A stretch of 22,312 nt of DNA from JBBQVS01 sp038211295. GTDB taxonomy: Bacteria; Chloroflexota; Ktedonobacteria; Ktedonobacterales; Ktedonobacteraceae. Within the stretch, counting starts at the first letter, position 1, and each line of letters opens with the position of its first letter. A program made the position numbers and the translations under genes. The notes under the pieces were generated by a model. The model worked only from the letters and a program-made list of their open reading frames with translations. It did not search any database and was not told where the DNA came from. Below, in pieces: positions 16,563 to 22,312 of the stretch. The DNA is taken from positions 1-22,312 of the forward strand of contig JBBQVS010000069.1 of assembly GCA_038211295.1 (NCBI GenBank), in the 5' to 3' direction.

Positions 16563-17750
16563 TTAGCGTGAAGAGAACGCCTGTACGCCGGTGATTTCGC
16601 GTCCGACAATCAATGACTGAATCGTGTCCGTTCCCTCATAGGTAAATACGGCCTCGATATCAGCATGGTGGCGTGCGATATTGTACTCCAGCAGAATACC
16701 ATTTCCGCCAAGCATCTCGCGGGCATCGGCGACAACCTCGCGAGCGAGGCGGGCATTATTCATTTTCGCCATCGAGGCCATAGCCGCCGTCATCTTACCC
16801 TCGCTCTGAAGTTGGGCCAGACGCAGACACAGCAACTGCATCGTGGTCACATTCGCGAGCATACTGGCAAGCTTAATCTGGATTGTCTGGAAGCTCGCCA
16901 GTGGCTTACCAAACTGGATACGCTTCTGCGTATAATCACGAGCGATTTCATAGGCAGCAACTGCGTGTCCAATCGCTTCCCATGCCACACCGGAGCGGGT
17001 CGCAGTCAGCACACTTGAGGTATCCTTAAAGCTATGCGACCTCTCCAGGCGGTTGGCGGCAGGAACGTATACATCAGTCATTTTGATATCCGCTTGCCAG
17101 ACCGCGCGTTTGGCAACTTTGCCTGTCATGACGGTTGCCTCGAAGCCAGGTGTTCCTTTTTCAACAAGAAAGCCGCCAACTTTACCATCGTCGTCACGCG
17201 CCCAGATGATAACAACATCCGCGAAGGTCGCGTTCCCAATCCAGCGTTTGGAGCCATTGATAACATACTCGTCGCCAACACGCTTCGCTGATGTTTCCAA
17301 AGCAACCGCGTCAGAGCCATGATCTGGCTCGGTTAGACCGAACGCACCGATCTTTTCCATGCGTGCCATCGCGGGTAGCCAGCGTTGCTTCTGCTCTTCG
17401 GAGCCAAGCATAGCGATAGAGGACATCGCCAACCCCGAATGCACACCAAAGAAGGTACAAACACTTGCATCAGCACGCGCCAACTCTAACGCGATCAAGC
17501 CAGACGCAACATCACTCATACCGGGCGCACCATAACCTTGAATTGAGCCACCAGCGATATTTAGAGCCGCCAACTTGGGGATCAACTCAAAAGGGAATTC
17601 CGCGCGTTCCCAGTAATCATTGATAATGGGGATGACCTCGCGGTCACAGAAGTCGCGTACCTTGTCACGAATTCTTCGCTCCTCTTCTGTGAGTAGCTCA
17701 TCCATTAGATAAAAATCTACGCCTTGCGACGACTTGACCTCAATTGCCAT
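16563..17750 (-). CDS. Acyl-CoA dehydrogenase, glutaryl-CoA dehydrogenase-like clade
   Basis: 395 residues, FAD-dependent. FGLTEPDHGSDAVALET (137-153), GSKRWIGNATFADVVIIWAR (166-185), RIQFGKPLASFQ and MLGGNGI are classical ACAD segments. FTYEGTDTIQSLIVGREITGVQAF (369-392) carries the catalytic base Glu372 and matches the ending of glutaryl-CoA dehydrogenases and plant ACX4. However, my recalled alignment puts Cys98 at the position of the arginine that binds the distal carboxylate in human GCDH. A non-dicarboxylic short-chain acyl-CoA substrate is therefore as likely. The start ATG has a distant GGAAGGA site. It is monocistronic, with a dyad upstream at 17808-17826. Confidence 0.9.
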   Translation of the reverse strand: MAIEVKSSQGVDFYLMDELLTEEERRIRDKVRDFCDREVIPIINDYWERAEFPFELIPKLAALNIAGGSIQGYGAPGMSDVASGLIALELARADASVCTFFGVHSGLAMSSIAMLGSEEQKQRWLPAMARMEKIGAFGLTEPDHGSDAVALETSAKRVGDEYVINGSKRWIGNATFADVVIIWARDDDGKVGGFLVEKGTPGFEATVMTGKVAKRAVWQADIKMTDVYVPAANRLERSHSFKDTSSVLTATRSGVAWEAIGHAVAAYEIARDYTQKRIQFGKPLASFQTIQIKLASMLANVTTMQLLCLRLAQLQSEGKMTAAMASMAKMNNARLAREVVADAREMLGGNGILLEYNIARHHADIEAVFTYEGTDTIQSLIVGREITGVQAFSSR

Positions 17751-17807
17751 GTTTTTATTTTCATCCTTCCACCGCCCGCAGCAGTGCTGTTAGTGCAATA
17801 ACCCTGT

Positions 17808-17826
17808 GCTCACTATCCTTGTGAGC
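17808..17826. promoter_or_regulatory. 6-7-6 inverted repeat upstream of the ACAD
   Basis: GCTCAC-TATCCTT-GTGAGC is a perfect dyad 58 nt upstream of the ACAD start at 17750. There is no T-run, and its position suits an operator. No strong -35/-10 pair was seen near it. Confidence 0.35.
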
Positions 17827-17887
17827 TATGCAAACATTCCTATCTGTATATTTTAACGCTCCACACATGGTTGGTGCAAGGCGTCGT

Positions 17888-18133
17888 CTATTGTAGGAAG
17901 TGCTCTACGGTTCCTTCGTCGCGTACCTTCGCCTCATCAGGATTCAGGCCAGCAGAGCGACGCGCTCGTCGTTGTCGCAGTAAGTCCCAGCATTGATCGA
18001 GCTGAACCTCCAACGCCTTCATGCGTTGGTGTTCGTCTCCGCTTAAACCACCGTCTTCCTCACCCCGTTGATCCAAATGATGCTCTTCATCAACTAGTTT
18101 CTGTATGCGTTGCAGCAATTCTGTATCGTCCAT
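17888..18133 (-). CDS. DUF2630 family protein
   Basis: 81 residues, highly charged and helical. The pattern (LVDEEHHLDQRGEE near the start, then ALEVQLDQCWDLLRQRRARRSAGLNPDEAKVR) matches the small DUF2630 proteins. Their function is unknown to me. There is no signal peptide or membrane segment, and a helical coiled-coil is likely. AAGGAC at 18146-18141 is a good ribosome-binding site for the ATG at 18133. A TATAAT lies just beyond it at 18156-18151, too close for a normal leader. It is divergent from the response regulator. Confidence 0.85.
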   Translation of the reverse strand: MDDTELLQRIQKLVDEEHHLDQRGEEDGGLSGDEHQRMKALEVQLDQCWDLLRQRRARRSAGLNPDEAKVRDEGTVEHFLQ

Positions 18134-18265
18134 TATGGTTGTCCTTATTCATTATAACGCTTTACACGAACCCGCAAAAATACGCGTATCCCTATTTTAT
18201 CACGGTTGACCAGCGCGGACGTACTTGCCGATAGTACCAAAATGACAAATGGCAGGAATGTGAAC

Positions 18266-18316
18266 CGTTCTCTTGATAAGAACGTAGAGTGCTATGGAGG
18301 TATCATTAGAATACCT
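18266..18316. promoter_or_regulatory. Two 6-7-6 inverted repeats in the DUF2630/response-regulator spacer
   Basis: CGTTCT-CTTGATA-AGAACG (18266-18284) and AGGTAT-CATTAGA-ATACCT (18298-18316) are perfect dyads with the same arm and spacer lengths but unrelated sequences. They lie 40-90 nt before the response regulator start in the 222-nt spacer. They could be operators or small leader hairpins, and chance is possible for 6-bp arms. Confidence 0.3.
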
Positions 18317-18355
18317 GAGTAGAAATGTTGAAGAAGATAGAAAGTATATATATAC

Positions 18356-18829
18356 ATGACTCCTATACAAGAAACTGTATTTTCATATACACATACTACA
18401 TATTCCTTTCCCAAAGCTATATTGGTGGTGGACGACAGCATATTTATTAGACGTATGCTCGAAAGAATAATGCACACCAATACACCGTACCAGCCTATAA
18501 TCGCTAGCAATTGTGATGAAGCACTTGAAATTGTGGGCATCATAAAGCCCGCTCTTTTCCTTTTTGACTATCAAATGCCCGATATGAGTGGAATAGAGCT
18601 TTACGATAAGCTTCATGCTAAAAAATCATTGAAACATATTCCTGCTATTATTATGAGTTCAGAGCTGCCACGTGCAGAAATCGAGCGACGCAACATTCTA
18701 GGTGTTGAGAAGCCATTTCACCTCAATGTACTCTTACATATGATTGAAAGCGTAGTCCAGAGCACGCAGGTTGAGCCGACAAGCTACCACAGTTCTAACA
18801 CAACAGCAATTCTTGCCCTCGCGTTCTAA
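18356..18829 (+). CDS. Single-domain response regulator (CheY-like)
   Basis: 157 residues consisting of one receiver domain and no output domain. The acidic pair Asp26-Asp27 is in ILVVDDS, the phospho-acceptor is Asp71 in FLFDYQMPDMSG, the switch Ser is in MSSE (101-102), and the conserved Lys119 is in GVEKPF. It would accept phosphate from a histidine kinase, but none is encoded nearby, so the partner is unknown. About 18 residues precede the domain and a ~30-residue tail is unstructured. No Shine-Dalgarno precedes ATG 18356, which follows a TATATATA run, so start and promoter are uncertain. Confidence 0.88.
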   Translation: MTPIQETVFSYTHTTYSFPKAILVVDDSIFIRRMLERIMHTNTPYQPIIASNCDEALEIVGIIKPALFLFDYQMPDMSGIELYDKLHAKKSLKHIPAIIMSSELPRAEIERRNILGVEKPFHLNVLLHMIESVVQSTQVEPTSYHSSNTTAILALAF

Positions 18830-18854
18830 CGTATAGGCCTTACTATGAGTCATT

Positions 18855-18904
18855 TGTGCTTGTATGTTGCCCTCTGTTTGCGAGAAGGGTATCATGTAAG
18901 CACA
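18855..18904 (+). promoter_or_regulatory. Candidate promoter of the glucosidase gene flanked by inverted half-sites
   Basis: TTGCCC (18867-18872) and TATCAT (18890-18895) are spaced by 17 bp, about 46 nt before the ATG at 18942. The promoter lies between TGTGCTT (18855-18861) and its exact reverse complement AAGCACA (18898-18904). The gene has AAGGA at its ribosome-binding site. Confidence 0.5.
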
Positions 18905-18941
18905 AGAGAAAACCCCTTTGTGAGTCTGACAAGGAAAAATA

Positions 18942-21599
18942 ATGATACCAGAACGTGAGCGATTGAAAGAAGCGCGAGAGCGCACTGTATACTGGAAACG
19001 TTGGGGGCCATACATTAGTGAACGCGCATGGGGAACAGTGCGTGAAGACTACAGTGCTTATGGTACTGCCTGGGATTATCTACCACACGACCAAGCACGC
19101 TCAAAAGCCTATCGCTGGGGCGAAGATGGGTTGGCGGGCCTCTGTGATCGTCATCAACAGATTTGCCTCGCGGTCTCTCTCTGGAATGGACACGACCCTA
19201 TTTTGAAAGAGCGACTCTTTGGCCTGAGCGGGTCAGAAGGCAATCATGGCGAGGATGTAAAAGAATACTATTACTACCTGGATAATACGCCAACGCACAG
19301 CTATATGAAATATCTCTACAAATATCCACAGGCAGCGTATCCTTATGAACAACTGGTGAAGGAAAATGCGCGACGTGGACGTACCGAGCCAGAGTTTGAA
19401 CTAATCGATACGGGTATATTTAATGATAATCGCTATTTTGATATTTTTGTCGAATACGCGAAAGCAACATCAGAAGATATTCTGATGAGAATTACCATTG
19501 CTAATCGCGGCCCAGAGAAAGCGACACTTGACCTTTTGCCAACACTTTGGTTTCGCAATGTCTGGACTTGGCAGGAAAATACATCCCGACCCTCTATAAA
19601 CACGTACCAACACATGTTCTTTCCCTCGCTTACAACAGTTAAGGTCGTTACTGAACATTATGGTACACGATGGCTCTACATGAATGGTTCACCAACCCTG
19701 CTCTTTACAGAAAACGATACCAATACTGAGCGACTCTATAACACACCAAACGCAACGCCCTATGTAAAAGACGCAATCAACGACTACGTTGTACACGGAA
19801 AACATGGCGCAGTTAATCCAGAACAGCACGGAACAAAAGTCGCGGCTCACTATCAGCTTACGCTGGCAGCAGGCGCGACGCAGATGATAGAATTGCGTTT
19901 CAGTGAGAGCGATCCAGCAATGCTAGCACCATTTGGACAAGCATTCTCTGACCTCTTCACACAGCGTATACAGGAGGCGGACGAATTTTATAAAGAAGCT
20001 ATCGGCTCTGGTCAGCCAGAAGACGCGCTACAGGTGCAACGTCAGGCATTTGCGGGTATGCTCTGGAGCAAACAATTTTATTTTTACGATGTGAAGACTT
20101 GGCTCACAGGCGATTCAACAGAACCACCGCCACCATCTGAACGTCTGCACGGACGCAACCACAACTGGGCCACACTGTTCAACGAAGACATTATTTCTAT
20201 GCCTGACAAATGGGAGTATCCCTGGTACGCGGCCTGGGACCTCTCGTTTCACTGCGTGGCGTTCGCACAGATCGACCCCGACTTCGCGAAGGAGCAGCTG
20301 ATTCTCTTGCTGCGCGAGTGGTACATGCATCCAAATGGACAGATACCCGCATACGAATGGGCATTTGGCGATGTGAATCCTCCTGTTCATGCGTGGGCAA
20401 CATATGAAGTGTATCGACTGGAAAAGGAACGGACAGGGACAGGTGACCGCGCGTTCTTGGAGCGTGTTTTCCAAAAACTGCTGCTCAACTTCACGTGGTG
20501 GGTCAACCGTAAGGATTATGAGGGCCAAAACGTTTTTCAAGGTGGCTTTCTTGGTCTAGACAATATAGGAGTGTTTGATCGTAACCTCGCGTTACCCAAC
20601 GGAAGCTTTCTTGAGCAGTCAGATGGCACCAGCTGGATGGGTATGTACTGCTTGAATATGCTCACCATCGCCTTAGAGCTGGCACAGGAAAATCTGGATT
20701 ATGGAGATATTGCCAGCAAATTTTTTGAACACTTTGTTTATATTGCTCATGCAATGAATGATATGGGAGCGGACGGTCTTGAATTGTGGGATGAGCAAGA
20801 TAGCTTTTATTACGATGTGTTGCATCGTGAGGACGGAACACACATTCCACTACAAGTACGCTCAATGGTCGGATTGATTCCGCTTTTTGCTATCTCAATT
20901 CTGGACTCCACACTTATTGACCGCCTCCCAAGTTTTAAGCGGCGCATGGAGTGGTTTATCAACAACTGGGAACATACGGGAAATCATATCGAGACGACAA
21001 AGGAAACAACGCAAGGCGAAAATCTGCTGCTGGCGATTGTCAACCGCGAGAGATTGACACGTATTCTCGCAACCATGCTTGATGAAACCGAATTTCTTTC
21101 ACAGTATGGTTTGCGTGCGCTTTCACGCTATCATAAGGAGCACCCCTATATAGTAGAGCTGGAAGGCACATCTTACAGCGTAGATTACGAGCCTGCCGAG
21201 TCAACAACAGGATTGTTTGGGGGTAACTCGAATTGGCGCGGCCCTATCTGGTTTCCATTGAACTACCTCATCATTCATGCGCTTCAAACATTTCACACCT
21301 TTTACGGGGACGACTTCACCATAGAGTTTCCGACTGGTTCTGGTACACAACTCACGCTGCGGCAAGTCTCGACGGAGCTTTCACAACGCCTGGCGCACAT
21401 TTTCTTACGCGACGGGCAGGGGCGTAGAGCCGTACATGGCGGCGTTGTAAAGTTTCAAGAAGACCCGCACTGGCGTGACCTGGTGCTGTTCTACGAGTAT
21501 TTTCATGGTGATAATGGAGCTGGCATCGGAGCAAGCCATCAAACGGGATGGACAGGCTTGATCGCATGTCTTTTACAAGAGAGCAGACAAAAACCATAA
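18942..21599 (+). CDS. MGH1-like / GH63-type glucosidase
   Basis: 885 residues. The N-terminal ~380 residues form a beta-rich domain (for example HGEDVKEYYYYLDNTPTHSYMKYLYKYPQAAYPY), followed by an (alpha/alpha)6-barrel-like domain. YPWYAAWDLSFH around 426-437 offers Asp433 as likely general acid. FLGLDNIGVFDR and NWRGPIWFPLNYL (764-776) are typical of the GH63/mannosylglycerate-hydrolase-like clan. FYEYFHGDNGAGIGASHQTGWTG near the end supplies the probable base Glu852. No signal peptide is seen, so it acts in the cytoplasm on an alpha-glucoside or compatible solute; the real substrate is unknown. The start has AAGGA 7 nt upstream. It is a single gene followed by the rRNA leader. Confidence 0.88.
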   Translation: MIPERERLKEARERTVYWKRWGPYISERAWGTVREDYSAYGTAWDYLPHDQARSKAYRWGEDGLAGLCDRHQQICLAVSLWNGHDPILKERLFGLSGSEGNHGEDVKEYYYYLDNTPTHSYMKYLYKYPQAAYPYEQLVKENARRGRTEPEFELIDTGIFNDNRYFDIFVEYAKATSEDILMRITIANRGPEKATLDLLPTLWFRNVWTWQENTSRPSINTYQHMFFPSLTTVKVVTEHYGTRWLYMNGSPTLLFTENDTNTERLYNTPNATPYVKDAINDYVVHGKHGAVNPEQHGTKVAAHYQLTLAAGATQMIELRFSESDPAMLAPFGQAFSDLFTQRIQEADEFYKEAIGSGQPEDALQVQRQAFAGMLWSKQFYFYDVKTWLTGDSTEPPPPSERLHGRNHNWATLFNEDIISMPDKWEYPWYAAWDLSFHCVAFAQIDPDFAKEQLILLLREWYMHPNGQIPAYEWAFGDVNPPVHAWATYEVYRLEKERTGTGDRAFLERVFQKLLLNFTWWVNRKDYEGQNVFQGGFLGLDNIGVFDRNLALPNGSFLEQSDGTSWMGMYCLNMLTIALELAQENLDYGDIASKFFEHFVYIAHAMNDMGADGLELWDEQDSFYYDVLHREDGTHIPLQVRSMVGLIPLFAISILDSTLIDRLPSFKRRMEWFINNWEHTGNHIETTKETTQGENLLLAIVNRERLTRILATMLDETEFLSQYGLRALSRYHKEHPYIVELEGTSYSVDYEPAESTTGLFGGNSNWRGPIWFPLNYLIIHALQTFHTFYGDDFTIEFPTGSGTQLTLRQVSTELSQRLAHIFLRDGQGRRAVHGGVVKFQEDPHWRDLVLFYEYFHGDNGAGIGASHQTGWTGLIACLLQESRQKP

Positions 21600-21623
21600 C
21601 GTGAGAGCAATTACTGCTGCGGC

Positions 21624-21673
21624 GAAGAAAATATTTTTGATTTCTTCATACTCAAAAAACTGCTTGTAAAAAC
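21624..21673 (+). promoter_or_regulatory. A/T-rich region and weak hairpin upstream of rrn P1
   Basis: GAAGAAA and TTTCTTC (21624-21630, 21641-21647) can pair around a 10-nt loop, a weak end signal for the glucosidase. A-tracts at 21654-21659 and 21668-21672 precede the P1 -35 at the position where UP elements stimulate rRNA promoters. Confidence 0.35.
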
Positions 21674-21675
21674 GC

Positions 21676-21704
21676 TTGACAGCTTTTCGCAAATGCGGTA
21701 TATT
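21676..21704 (+). promoter_or_regulatory. rRNA operon promoter P1
   Basis: TTGACA at 21676-21681 is perfect and TATATT at 21699-21704 is near consensus, with a 17-bp spacer. It lies about 585 nt before the 16S 5' end, with A-tracts upstream. Confidence 0.75.
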
Positions 21705-21777
21705 ATCCAAGCCGCAGAAATCGCACAGTCATATGGTTATGTAGTAAATACATGTCACTGTTCATCGTTTCGGCACA

Positions 21778-21795
21778 TGTCACGTTAATGTGACA
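21778..21795. promoter_or_regulatory. TGTCAC-N6-GTGACA palindrome in the rRNA leader
   Basis: TGTCAC-GTTAAT-GTGACA is a perfect 6-6-6 dyad. The 9-mer ACATGTCAC overlapping its left arm also occurs at 21750-21758, 25 bp earlier. It is placed between P1 and P2. It may bind a CRP/FNR-type or other dimeric regulator, or fold as a leader hairpin. Confidence 0.35.
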
Positions 21796-21920
21796 CCTCA
21801 AGGGATATTTCTTCCAAGAGCAATTAACCATAAGGCGACTCCTTATAACCTTTTTATCAGTGAAGAGTGGCTTTATAGTTGTCTGCACTTATGTGAAAAC
21901 AACAGAAAAATGACTTTCGA

Positions 21921-21936
21921 GAGGTTCGCGAAACTC
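21921..21936. promoter_or_regulatory. Palindrome around TTCGCGAA just before rrn P2
   Basis: GAG-G-TTCGCGAA-A-CTC has one mismatched pair. It sits 13 bp before the P2 -35 and is followed by a second TCGCGA at 21935-21940. This is a possible operator or activator site for P2. Confidence 0.35.
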
Positions 21937-21949
21937 GCGAGAGAAACGC

Positions 21950-21978
21950 TTGACAAACCGCAAACGATATGCGATACT
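21950..21978 (+). promoter_or_regulatory. rRNA operon promoter P2 with extended -10
   Basis: TTGACA at 21950-21955 and GATACT at 21973-21978 have a 17-bp spacer, and TGC directly before the -10 makes it an extended -10. It shares the prefix AAACGCTTGACA with P1 (21670-21681; 21944-21955). Confidence 0.75.
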
Positions 21979-22147
21979 ACGCTTACAGTCAAGCGACGCA
22001 CGAAAAGCCCGCAAGACTACATAGAAGAATGAACGTACAGTACCTTGACAATTGAAGAGTGGAAAGCAAAGCAGAACTGTTTGGTAAGTGACAATTAACC
22101 AGAAGAGAAGAACGTAGATGCGTTCATACAGTTTCTGTCAATACAAC

Positions 22148-22176
22148 CTCATGCAGACCAACCCGGTCTGCATGAG
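22148..22176 (+). other. 12-bp perfect leader hairpin
   Basis: CTCATGCAGACC (22148-22159) and GGTCTGCATGAG (22165-22176) pair fully around the 5-nt loop AACCC. There is no U-tract. It may be a processing or antitermination structure of the rRNA leader. Confidence 0.6.
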
Positions 22177-22261
22177 TTCAATGAGTTTCCGCGAACAGCC
22201 AAATGCAACAGTAACAACGACAGCAGTTTGGCCTGGATTGCAACTCAACACATGGCTTTAT

Positions 22262-22275
22262 CGTGCTTCGGCACG
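22262..22275 (+). other. UUCG tetraloop hairpin before 16S
   Basis: CGTGC-TTCG-GCACG is a very stable C(UUCG)G hairpin 14 nt before the predicted 16S 5' end. Its stem can be extended by T-G and A-T pairs outward. A role in maturation is inferred. Confidence 0.6.
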
Positions 22276-22289
22276 GTGAGATAGACACA

Positions 22290-22312
22290 TGAATGGCGAG
22301 TTTGATCCTGGC
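22290..22312 (+). rRNA. rrs: 16S ribosomal RNA, 5' end only
   Basis: GCGAGTTTGATCCTGGC at 22296-22312 is the universal 5' segment of 16S rRNA (the 27F primer region). Aligning its G to E. coli position 11 at 22300 puts position 1 near 22290. The gene continues beyond the window. The upstream tandem promoters and structured leader agree with an rRNA operon. Confidence 0.9.

Larger units (their letters stand above)
21979..22289 (+). other. rRNA operon leader
   Basis: This is the transcribed leader between P2 and the 16S 5' end, with no supported gene. It holds a TTGACAATTGAAGAG stretch at 22045 with no matching -10. It also holds a second copy of CAATTAACCA (22092-22101; first at 21821-21830), a 12-bp hairpin at 22148-22176 and a UUCG hairpin at 22262-22275. 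A clear boxA was not recognised. Confidence 0.6.

Noticed and set aside
16549..18829. 13-mer CCTCGCGTTCTAA shared by the hairpin at 16549-16561 and the end of the response regulator gene at 18817-18829
   Set aside because: A few 13-mer matches are expected by chance in a window this size, and the second copy has no partner arm.
21790..22032. 80-codon frame in the rRNA leader
   Set aside because: It spans promoter P2 and the leader, lacks a ribosome-binding site and has no recognisable domain.
22045..22050. Third TTGACA in the rRNA leader as a possible P3
   Set aside because: No -10-like sequence lies 16-18 bp downstream (AAAGCA there). It is more likely part of a conserved leader element.
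1..22312. CRISPR arrays, insertion sequences, phage genes and tRNA genes
   Set aside because: No regularly spaced repeats, transposase or integrase motifs, or cloverleaf-like segments were recognised on either strand.

Overview
This looks like a chromosomal segment of a free-living Gram-positive-type bacterium of roughly 50% GC. A Ktedonobacteria-like Chloroflexota is my best guess. The hints are an XRE/TPR regulator, a DUF2630 protein, an MGH1/GH63-like glucosidase and a complete classical menaquinone operon. This placement is inferred from gene content; no search was run. No mobile element, CRISPR array or tRNA gene was found. The window ends in the first ~23 nt of a 16S rRNA gene.

Region 1 (1-1704): two divergent helix-turn-helix genes, one cut by the window edge and one with a TPR-like C-terminus. 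An 8-bp-arm palindrome lies between them. The region ends in a 29-bp perfect hairpin shared with the convergent operon that follows.

Region 2 (1714-6022, minus strand): a three-gene operon transcribed as acetoacetate-CoA ligase-like enzyme, then APH-type phosphotransferase, then acyl-CoA dehydrogenase-like flavoprotein. Ligase, kinase and ACAD-like enzyme side by side recall 4-hydroxyacid (levulinate-type) catabolism, although the ligase alone would suggest acetoacetate or ketone-body use.

Region 3 (6023-8607): an AT-rich divergent spacer, a SAM-dependent methyltransferase with a 3x12-bp in-frame repeat, and a YqjM/NamA-type old yellow enzyme.

Region 4 (8734-16467): menF-menD-menH-menB-menC-menE in one direction. 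Together they cover every step from chorismate to 1,4-dihydroxy-2-naphthoyl-CoA. A good sigma-70-type promoter precedes menF, and a hairpin followed by five T sits between menB and menC. menA, the DHNA-CoA thioesterase and menG are not here. A 28-bp perfect hairpin separates menE from the next, convergent gene.

Region 5 (16563-18829): a glutaryl-CoA-dehydrogenase-like flavoenzyme and a DUF2630 protein (both minus), then a single-domain response regulator (plus).

Region 6 (18942-22312): a large GH63/MGH1-like glucosidase, then a ~690-nt rRNA operon leader. The leader has two tandem promoters (TTGACA-N17-TATATT and TTGACA-N17-GATACT), several palindromes, a 12-bp hairpin and a UUCG hairpin before the 16S 5' end.

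Most of the window is ordinary metabolism. The items most worth a second look are the ligase-kinase-ACAD operon, the two very long hairpins lacking U-tracts between convergent genes, the possible attenuator inside the men operon, and the two ACADs with altered active-site positions.
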